Shown piece by piece: positions 51,245 through 64,000 of a DNA stretch of 64,000 nucleotides. The notes under the pieces were generated by a model that did no database searches, was not told the DNA's origin, and worked only from the letters and a program-made list of their open reading frames with translations. Where the stretch lies: contig CM030833.1 of the NCBI GenBank assembly GCA_018105865.1, forward strand, positions 30,595,140-30,659,139. Direction: 5' to 3'. Origin of the DNA: Metaphire vulgaris. Its lineage: Eukaryota; Annelida; Clitellata; Crassiclitellata; Megascolecidae. The translations under genes were made by a program, and so were the position numbers. Each line of letters starts with the position of its first letter. Within the stretch, counting starts at the first letter, position 1.

Positions 51245-52592
51245 GTAAAGAAGTCAATCTCCGATCAGAGAAGTTGGTAATTTGCATCGGGTCCAGTATG
51301 CTGTGCACGAGCAATAGAACGAGGCATTCATGTTTGCGAGGGTTTTTAAATCGCAAACGACCAGCAATCGCTTCTTCGGCGAAACGAAGCAGCACAGATG
51401 ACGACGGTCGCCGGAACAGGACAGAGGAATTGGCCGACGAAGAATTCGACCGAAGGATGCAACAATCGCCGCCGCTTAGGATGGCGGCGAATGCGTCTCT
51501 GATACTGCGTCGAACTGAGGAGAGGGAGAGGAGAGGGAGAGGGAGACGGGACCCAATGTACGGCGCAGTCGAAAGGACGGAAGGCTTTCCCTGGAAGTCG
51601 ATCCAAAGTCCAAAGGTCGTGAGAATCCGGAAGGACGGAAGTCCCTGCCAACAGCCCCCCTCGACGGTCCGATCAAACACGATCCAAAGATTCTCTCGGT
51701 TCCCTCGACGGATTCTTCGGATTCGGATCATCCACCGGACGACGACGACGACCGTACATTCCACCGCCCTGGTCGGACTTCTCTCAGCAGCAGTGTCCAA
51801 CCGAAGACCATCGACGGCAATCTAACACACGGTCATGAATGCGATGTCTTTATTAGAACGTCCATTGGCAGCAGAGTTGTCGTTGGTAAGACCGACTCTA
51901 AGCAGCTGGGAACTGGAATCAACGAACAGGAGAAAGTGAGAGCAGAGGTTCTCGATGTGTTGGAAAAATTGTCAGAAATGAAGTTGAAGCGGAATGTCGT
52001 GGAACGCCAAGTGACGCCGACATCGAGCTCAGATTCTTCGGACGAACAACTCTTTGCGGTGGCAAGAAATTCGCATCGATATAGAGGCACGATTGCAAGG
52101 CGCTTCGCTGCTGGTCCCAGGAGAAGAACTATGTCAGCGAAATCGCAGCGGAGGGCAACCGAGGACTTCTTGGCCCCCAATCAAAGGGACACTGGGCGCC
52201 GATTAGGTGGGCGTCTTTCTCCCACCGATCAGTCGGCGAATTTTCTCACTTCAGTCGATCGAGAGTCTGAGGCAAAGAATTCGACGATATCGCGAAAGCG
52301 TTCGAAAGTAATTCGACGTTCAGGACATAGGCGGTCGAGGGACAAGCGGAGAAATGAAGTGTTTTGCGGAGAAGATCTAGTGAACGCACTGATCGGGAAT
52401 AAATACAGGAATTGCAGACGATGGGCGATGACCTACATCAACAACATGTTGGCGTCTGGACGACTGTTGAAGGTCGACGAAAAGGGCACTGCGTCGGCGA
52501 CGACGACGACCACTTTCTCTTCGTTCGATTGCTACTCATTCGGCGACCGACAGTTCAACGACTCGTTCTCCAGAACCCTCGCCATTTGCTGA
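51245..52592 (+). CDS. Putative protein with DEP-like domain, 3' exon(s), unrecognised
   Basis: A T-rich tract ending GCGTTTCAG at 51244 opens a frame (phase 1) beginning KEVNLRSEKLVICIGSS. It runs to a stop at 51823. A second frame is open from 51519 to the stop at 52590 and looks authentic through IDGNLTHGHECDVFIRTSIG, VLEKLSEMKLKRNVVERQV and a basic Ser-rich stretch. Its C-terminus, EVFCGEDLVNALIG, then WAMTYINNMLASGRLLKVDE and FSSFDCYSFG, fits a DEP fold (F.G..LV..L, helix, A..LL..G.L..V.., aromatic-Y.F). The two frames overlap at 51519-51822, which includes a GAGAGG low-complexity patch; a one-base indel or a short intron must join them. 5' exons not found. I do not know its function; DEP domains often mediate membrane or GPCR association. 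Confidence 0.45.
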
Positions 52593-53304
52593 ATTATGCG
52601 AAATTCCGTTTAATTATGGAAAAGCTTACCTTACTGTTCAACTCGGTCAATCAATAGGTACACGATTTCAAAAAGATAGACCATGGACTATGGATAGGCC
52701 TACAGCCTAAAGTGCGGGCAGATGTAAGACTGACCTACGCCGTGTAACTTGTGGCGTTTCTCTGGCATCTATTCGTTGACGTTTGCGGCCGAACACAATA
52801 TATATAGGCCTAAGTGAGAAATAAACTGGCGTTACAGTTCTAGAGGAATAAATAGATTAACAGAAGAGAGACGACATTTGATTGGCTTTCTAAACGATTG
52901 TTCTGCGTCCTATGAACTGAATTATATTATCAGCCACAAATTAAGTGAACAGAACGATGCGTGAAACGGAAAACTCAAAGACATCATCAACGACCAAAGG
53001 CTTCTTGGTTAAAAACAGTATAAAGTGTCATTCGTAACAGACTTTAACTTGCATCAACTACACTATGATAATAACGGACAGAACTCTAAGATTCTGACAG
53101 CGTATAAGAAGCCGCTGGACATCTGTTGCGGCCACCTCTTACAATTGAAGACAAACAGCCCTCTACTCAGCTATAAACACTTGAAGAACAGAAGTCGTCT
53201 ATCCTATGAGGAGGAGGAGAGTCCGACTCGGTGTCCGATGGGCGGACAATTTATTTCCCATCGAAAACTGTTCAAAGGAAAATGGTGAAGTTTTTCTGCA
53301 GAGT
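52593..53304. other. Convergent spacer between DEP-like gene and ANP32
   Basis: Probably both 3' UTRs. AATAAA-type signals near 52820 and 52847 could serve the plus-strand gene. An 87-codon plus frame at 53025-53288 has no domain and lies antisense to the expected ANP32 3' UTR. Confidence 0.5.
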
Positions 53305-58844
<5,540 letters not shown>

Positions 58845-58935
58845 CTCCAGTTTCCGTCGACTTTTCCTTTGTTTACGACGACCGCCACAAAACGCTCCTA
58901 ATGCGCCGATGAGGATCGGACGCCACTGAATGCTC

Positions 58936-59234
58936 ATGAATATGCATGACGATCCAGCAACAAATCAGCTGCCCAGTCTCATGAATATATGAATAAAGAG
59001 TGCGCATGCGGCCGACGATTCTCATGAATAGGCATGAGCTATGTTGCGCGATCAACTTATGAATATGGTAATTATAAGAGCAGGACAGGCCTTAAGGAGC
59101 GCTTATAAATATGCATAAGGCTTTCGCGGATCATTGGGCATAAATTATGCCGACGCTAATGCATGCTTCAACTTAGAAGAGAGGAGCCATTGCAGATGTC
59201 AGGCGTTTGCAAAGAGTGAACAATTAATATGCAT
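58936..59234. promoter_or_regulatory. Cluster of palindromic POU-dimer-like sites upstream of ANP32
   Basis: ATGAATATGCAT occurs exactly at 58936-58947. Close variants: ATGAATATATGA (58981), ATGAATAGGCAT (59024), ATGAATATGGTA (59059), ATAAATATGCAT (59105) and ATTAATATGCAT (59223). Three copies carry a preceding CTC, giving the CTCATGA heptamer known from octamer-type promoters. The sites start about 90 bp upstream of the ANP32 ATG, on the side facing the divergent GST gene. Binding is inferred, not shown. Confidence 0.45.
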
Positions 59235-61026
59235 AAAACGCACTTTGACCAATGAAAAACAGTTGATGATTGGAGGAGGAGGAGGAGGAGGAGGAGGAGG
59301 AGGTCGAGGGCGTTGAATGGCTACAATGGTCTTTGTCGGTTGCCTAATCACTTCTTCAAACGTTAGGTTACTAGAGCCAAGAAAGAGGACTTCTGCATTG
59401 AGTGCCCGTAGGTAAGTAAAGTAAGGTAAAAACACGAAATTTCTATAGCGCTGCCCGAAAGCTTGGCGCAATGCACCAACTTATTCACGAGCGCTCAATC
59501 TGAGTAGAATCCATAGTCCATAATCCATAGTCCGTGGTGGTCAAGGTTGTAGATCCAAATAGCCAGTCGCAGCAAAGTATTTTATTTGATGTGTCCATAT
59601 TAGATGGCGCGTTGATTAATATTAGCATGGCATTGTCTTGTCTTCAGCCAAATGTTTACATTTCCAGATTTTTATATTATATGTTTTTGATCGCTACTTT
59701 TTCTGCACTTACTTAAAAACGCTACTCTTATTGCATGTTTAATTACTGTATTTCTCTTACGAAGCTTCATCTTTTGTACTTTTGTGTAAAATTTAATATC
59801 TCATGAAATCATTTTATAAATTATACTTCGTGTCATTATAGCGGAGCTATAAAAATTCAGAGGAAGTTAATACTCTACATATAATAAAGAGATGGGAAGT
59901 CTTTATTAAACGCATAAAAATGACTTCGGGGATTCATTTTAATTCACTATACTGGCATTCCTAGAACTATATTCATTTGAAAATTCTCGATGCCAGCATT
60001 GCTTCTTTTCTTACAATTGGTTCTGCTTTTACTAAATATTCTGAGCAAGCAGCTCTTTTGGAGTAGACTACAGTAGGTCTAAGCCACTCCCAGAAGTAGC
60101 TCTTAATCTAAGCCAGATAACAGAATTAACTTCAATAGGCCTACATAAGATAACGACAGACAAGCGACTAGGCCTGTTAAATGACGAATATAAATGTATC
60201 TGAGTTTTGAACTAAGATTTTGAGCAGAAATGGAGAAAAACTAGATTCTTCGTCGAAGGAAACGCTTGGAACGCTTGTTAAAAATGTCTATTCATCCGTT
60301 GACAGTCTATGACTCTGTGCTGGCCAGACAGTTCACGAGACATTGTTTGGAAATTGAAACAAAGGTCGTTTGGTGTCAGAAGTTTTAATTTCTGACCTTA
60401 GAACATTCAGAACGCAAAGTCCACAGTAGCAGCAGCGATGGCCTAAATAAGCCCGAGGCCTCGTAGACTCTGCAAGGCCACGATCGACCGTGGCCTTAGG
60501 CCTAAAAGTCTATCTAAAGACCAAAGGTCGTTGGTTGTCATTGGCTGAACGCTTGGCCTTAAAGTCTAAAATAGACTCGTTCTTTTTCGAAGGGAAACGC
60601 TAACGTGTTTTGGTGAGTAAGAGCGAGTTAAATTGAATTTCAGAGTAAATAGATAATCTGTTATGGCCAATAAAGCAATGAACTTCTATGGCGCCATTAT
60701 CATAATGCCTATGTCTTTTGGCGAGGCAATGACCATACAGTGCAGTGATACATTATAGCAGCATTTATATAGCCCTGCACTTTAGGGCGATGCTGTTATT
60801 TGCATTGTACATTTTGCCGACCGTGACCGGTTTCACTGAATTTTATAGCGCCATTATTGATTAAATTGATTCAATTCTAACGAAAATATGACAAATGTAT
60901 TAGACAGAATTATCTATATTTTGCCAAATAAGACAAAATGAGAGAAATAAATATTAAAATTTCTTGAAATGTGAATCTTCTTTTTTCCGGTTGTTGTAGC
61001 GTCTCCGGCGGATGATAGATCGGAAA
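59235..61026. other. Divergent spacer between ANP32 and GST omega
   Basis: No gene seen. (AGG)n lies at 59272-59302. Copies of the dispersed TATAGCGC motif lie at 59443 and 60844, with TATGGCGCC near 60689. The 50 bp before 61027 (TTTTTTCCGGTTG..CGGCGG) is probably the GST 5' UTR. Confidence 0.6.
59272..59302. repeat. (AGG)n microsatellite
   Basis: Ten GGA/AGG units next to the POU-like site cluster. Confidence 0.95.
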
Positions 61027-63953
61027 ATGTCTGAGCGATGTTTACGTCAAGGTACAGCTTAGGATCAACATTTCTGCCTCTGTCTTTAGACCTGTCTCGC
61101 CCTTTTGATCAAATGACTCGGCATGATCGACCCCACCTTTGGCTATAAGCTACTTCATTTTGAAATTAAGTGCATAGAAATAAGGAGCTATACTTCGGTG
61201 CTTCTTTGAAAGCGCTATAGAAGTTAACGAGATTTTACTTTACTTTACTTAGTGACCATGTGACTCAGTGTGAAGTAATAAAATTGTTCTTTCTTTTTCT
61301 CCACACTCAAAGCCCTTGCCCTTCAGTCTCTAGTGCTTTTCAGTCTCTAGTGCTTTTCAGTCTCTAGTGCTTTTCAGTCTCTAGTGCTTTTCAGTCTCTA
61401 GTGCTTTTCAGTCTCTAGTGCTTTTCAGTCTCTAGTGCTTTTCAGACTCTAGTGCTTTTCAGTCTCTAGTGCTTTTCAGACTCTAGTGCTTTTCAGTCTC
61501 TAGTGCTTTTCAGTCTCTAGTGCTTTTCAGTCTCTAGTGCTTTTCAGTCTCTAGTGCTTTTCAGTCTCTAGTGCTTTTCAGTCTCTAGTGCTTTTCAGTC
61601 TCTAGTGCTTTTCAGTCTCTAGTGCTTTTCAGTCTCTAGTGCTTTTCAGTCTCTAGTGCTTTTCAGTCTCTAGTGCTTTTCAGTCTCTAGTGCTTTTCAG
61701 TCTCTAGTGCTTTTCAGACTCTAGTGCTTTTCAGTCTCTAGTGCTTTTCAGTCTCTAGTGCTTTTCAGTCTCTAGTGCTTTTCAGTCTCTAGTGCTTTTC
61801 AGACTCTAGTGCTTTTCAGTCTCTAGTGCTTTTCAGTCTCTAGTGCTTTTCAGTCTCTAGTGCTTTTCAGTCTCTAGTGCTTTTCAGACTCTAGTGCTTT
61901 TCAGTCTCTAGTGCTTTTCAGTCTCTAGTGCTTTTCAGTCTCTAGTGCTTTTCAGTCTCTAGTGCTTTTCAGTCTCTAGTGCTTTTCAGTCTCTAGTGCT
62001 TTTCAGTCTCTAGTGCTTTTCAGTCTCTAGTGCTTTTCAGTCTCTAGTGCTTTTCAGTCTCTAGTGCTTTTCAGTCTCTAGTGCTTTTCAGTCTCTAGTG
62101 CTTTTCAGTCTCTAGTGCTTTTCAGTCTCTAGTGCTTTTCAGTCTCTAGTGCTTTTCAGTCTCTAGTGCTTTTCAGTCTCTAGTGCTTTTCAGTCTCTAG
62201 TGCTTTTCAGTCTCTAGTGCTTTTCAGTCTCTAGTGCTTTTCAGTCTCTAGTGCTTTTCAGTCTCTAGTGCTTTTCAGTCTCTAGTGCTTTTCAGTCTCT
62301 AGTGCTTTTCAGTCTCTAGTGCTTTTCAGTCTCTAGTGCTTTTCAGTCTCTAGTGCTTTTCAGTCTCTAGTGCTTTTCAGTCTCTAGTGCTTTTCAGTCT
62401 CTAGTGCTTTTCAGTCTCTAGTGCTTTTCAGTCTCTAGTGCTTTTCAGTCTCTAGTGCTTTTCAGTCTCTAGTGCTTTTCAGTCTCTAGTGCTTTTCAGA
62501 CTCTAGTGCTTTTCAGTCTCTAGTGCTTTTCAGTCTCTAGTGCTTTTCAGTCTCTAGTGCTTTTCAGTCTCTAGTGCTTTTCAGTCTCTAGTGCTTTTCA
62601 GTCTCTAGTGCTTTTCAGTCTCTAGTGCTGATGAAATTGATAATAATTAGTAATTGAAAAATTCAGTGATAGGTTTATATCATGTTCGTGCCCAGCAAGT
62701 TATTATAGATCTTGGATTAAAATATTTGTGGCATTTACTTACTGGATGCTTGTCCAATAGCCATCACTTTAGGCATAGATTAATGCATTATTATCATTGG
62801 ACCATAGAAATGAGTAGAATATAATTAAGGAAAATTATTGCTATTAATTTGATGATCTGACTTTCCATCTTGATTGGTTTGTTTACGTTGAAAGGCAGCA
62901 TTTTGGCACCGGCCACCTTCGACCTTTTGCGCCTCTACAGCATGAGGTTCTGTCCTTTCGCCCAAAGAACTCGACTGGTTTTGGCACACAAGAACATTCC
63001 GTAGGCCACAAGTTGTAGATTTCCTAATTGAAATCTATACATTTCAAAATTGCTAATTCTTATAAAAATTTTCATTTCTAAGGTTTTATGAAAGCATTCT
63101 GTTTGAGTAAAACACTGCAATGAGTTTCTCTTGTAGTTCTCCAGGAGCTCTTTAGTGTCTACAGTCTACCCCTCATTTGTTCAGAGCCGTAGCTAGGGGG
63201 CAAGCCGCCCCGGGCGCCAACCGGTGGGGGCGCATTTTGGATGTGAAAAAAATAAATAAAAAATAGCTCTGTGGAATAAATTTTTAAAAGGAAAAAGGTC
63301 ATCAGCCGAAAAATGGATAAGTAAGAGCTGTATGACGACTAAAAAAAAGAAAAAGGTCGCCAGCCCAAAAAATCAAAAAATGGATAAACAAACTGACGAC
63401 CAAAAAAAGGTCGCCACCGAAAATTAGGGGCGCAAAATATGAATCTTGCCCGGGCGCCGAAAACCCTATAGCTACGGCTCTGCATTTGTTATTTATATAG
63501 AGCATTTGGAAAATGCGTAGTCTGTCTATCCCAGAATGAGTATTGCATTCAGTTCAAAATCCAACGCGGGCATTTTTCGTCAGCAGCCCTGATTAGGAGA
63601 AATATAGAGAAAAGTGTAAAGTGACTGATTCGGTCGTCATTAATTGTTGTCATTACTTGTTTAAGAACAAATGATTATCTGGTAATGATTGCATTTGAAT
63701 CTATGAGACGTTGATGCTGATCATTGTGCATAGACATGAGGTCGTGAATGTAGACTTGAAGTATAAACCAACATGGTTCCTGGAGATGGCGCCATATGGA
63801 CTGGTTCCAGTGATCGAATACAAGGGCAGGGTCATTTACGAGTCCTCTATCTGTGATGAATTCCTTGAGGAGAGTTTCCCGGAGCCAAGACTTCTGCCGT
63901 CGTGTCCTTTTGAAAGGGCAAAGAGCAAAATGCTGATGCACGACTATGATAAA
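61027..63953 (+). CDS. GSTO: Glutathione S-transferase omega, N-terminal part, continues beyond the window
   Basis: A cytosolic thiol transferase/dehydroascorbate reductase using glutathione and a catalytic cysteine. Three visible exons: 61027-61051 (MSERCLRQ, donor CAAG|GTACAG), 62895-63000 and 63734-63953 (donor AAA|GTAACT); phases close through 117 codons. Exon 2 gives LRLYSMRFCPFAQRTRLVLA; Cys28 in FCPFA is the omega-class catalytic residue. Exon 3 gives HEVVNVDLKYKPTWFLEMAP, then GLVPVIEYKGRVIYES, with the cis-Pro VP and ES glutathione-site motifs of the thioredoxin fold. The helical C-terminal domain lies past 64000. Exon 1 is short, but its MS..L..GS pattern resembles human GSTO1 and its phase fits. 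Intron 1 is mostly a 17-bp minisatellite, and intron 2 contains a hAT MITE. Confidence 0.93.
61324..62629. repeat. 77-copy 17-bp minisatellite in GSTO intron 1
   Basis: Unit CAGTCTCTAGTGCTTTT. From the first unit at 61324 to the last at 62616 the spacing stays at multiples of 17, so there are no indels. Six units carry CAGACT instead of CAGTCT (starts 61443, 61477, 61715, 61800, 61885, 62497). It occupies about 71% of the 1,843-bp intron. Confidence 0.97.
63182..63482. mobile_element. hAT-type MITE in GSTO intron 2
   Basis: Left end CAGAGCCGTAGCTAGGG and right end CCCTATAGCTACGGCTCTG are inverted repeats. Exact 8-bp duplication CATTTGTT at 63174-63181 and 63483-63490. 301 bp, with repeated AAAAGGTC(A/G)(T/C)CAGCC blocks and no transposase. 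Confidence 0.93.
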
Positions 63954-64000
63954 GTAACTTTGAGAATTGAATCTCTTGAAAATCAGTGCATGTAATTAAT

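Noticed and set aside
51216..51800. 194-codon minus-strand frame
   Set aside because: Antisense to the DEP-like exon, no domain, composition reflects the opposite strand's codons.
53025..53288. 87-codon plus-strand frame
   Set aside because: No recognisable domain and antisense to the expected ANP32 3' UTR.
58845..58937. Upstream in-frame extension of ANP32 exon 1
   Set aside because: The family's N-terminus begins within a few residues of the MEKRI motif; the extension is basic 5' UTR-like sequence.
61324..62629. CRISPR-like regular array
   Set aside because: Units are contiguous 17-mers without spacers, in an animal intron; it is a minisatellite.

Overview
This is animal nuclear DNA: intron-bearing genes, no operons, abundant microsatellites and many small transposons. 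The animal is most likely a lophotrochozoan (spiralian). The strongest evidence is the homeobox gene at 10044-12972, whose residues just after the homeodomain read NVQKLTGP, the signature usually called the Lox5 peptide. The phylum cannot be fixed from this window.

Left end (1-12972): two neighbouring Hox genes, both on the minus strand and both with two exons. They are a Scr/Hox5 gene (1600-5460, YPWMKR hexapeptide) and a Lox5 gene (10044-12972, YPWMRS hexapeptide). Only 4.6 kb separates them. The shared orientation puts the anterior end of the cluster to the left and the posterior end to the right. Several short inverted-repeat transposons lie in the intergenic space and in the Lox5 intron.

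Middle (12973-30917): an 18 kb stretch in which I see no convincing gene. It holds di- and trinucleotide arrays, four non-LTR retrotransposon remnants (three RTE-like pol C-termini and one degenerate reverse transcriptase), a tRNA-derived SINE, a MITE and a 1.1 kb hAT-type element with a perfect 8-bp target duplication. No further Hox gene follows, so the cluster appears to be broken, or its posterior neighbour lost or moved, just beyond Lox5.

Right half (30918-64000): ordinary, non-Hox genes. Caprin (30918-36729, +, 12 exons) is an RNA-granule protein. A Shaw/Kv3-type potassium channel follows (38957-44467, -, 3 coding exons), convergent with Caprin. A partly resolved protein with a DEP-like domain (51245-52592, +) is convergent with ANP32 (53305-58844, -, 7 exons), an acidic leucine-rich nuclear phosphoprotein. 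ANP32 is divergent from a glutathione S-transferase omega gene (61027 onward, +) that runs off the right edge. Exon boundaries of the Hox, Caprin, Kv, ANP32 and GST genes were read from GT/AG sites, and all reading phases close. Introns and spacers carry hAT-like elements with exact 8-bp duplications, a second SINE family, and a 77-copy 17-bp minisatellite that fills most of the first GST intron. The ANP32/GST spacer contains a tight cluster of palindromic POU-dimer-like sites.

Most noteworthy: the Hox cluster break, the composite hAT element at 41047-41915, the POU-site cluster at 58936-59234, and the altered S6 gate of the Kv channel. I found no clearly new molecular system.
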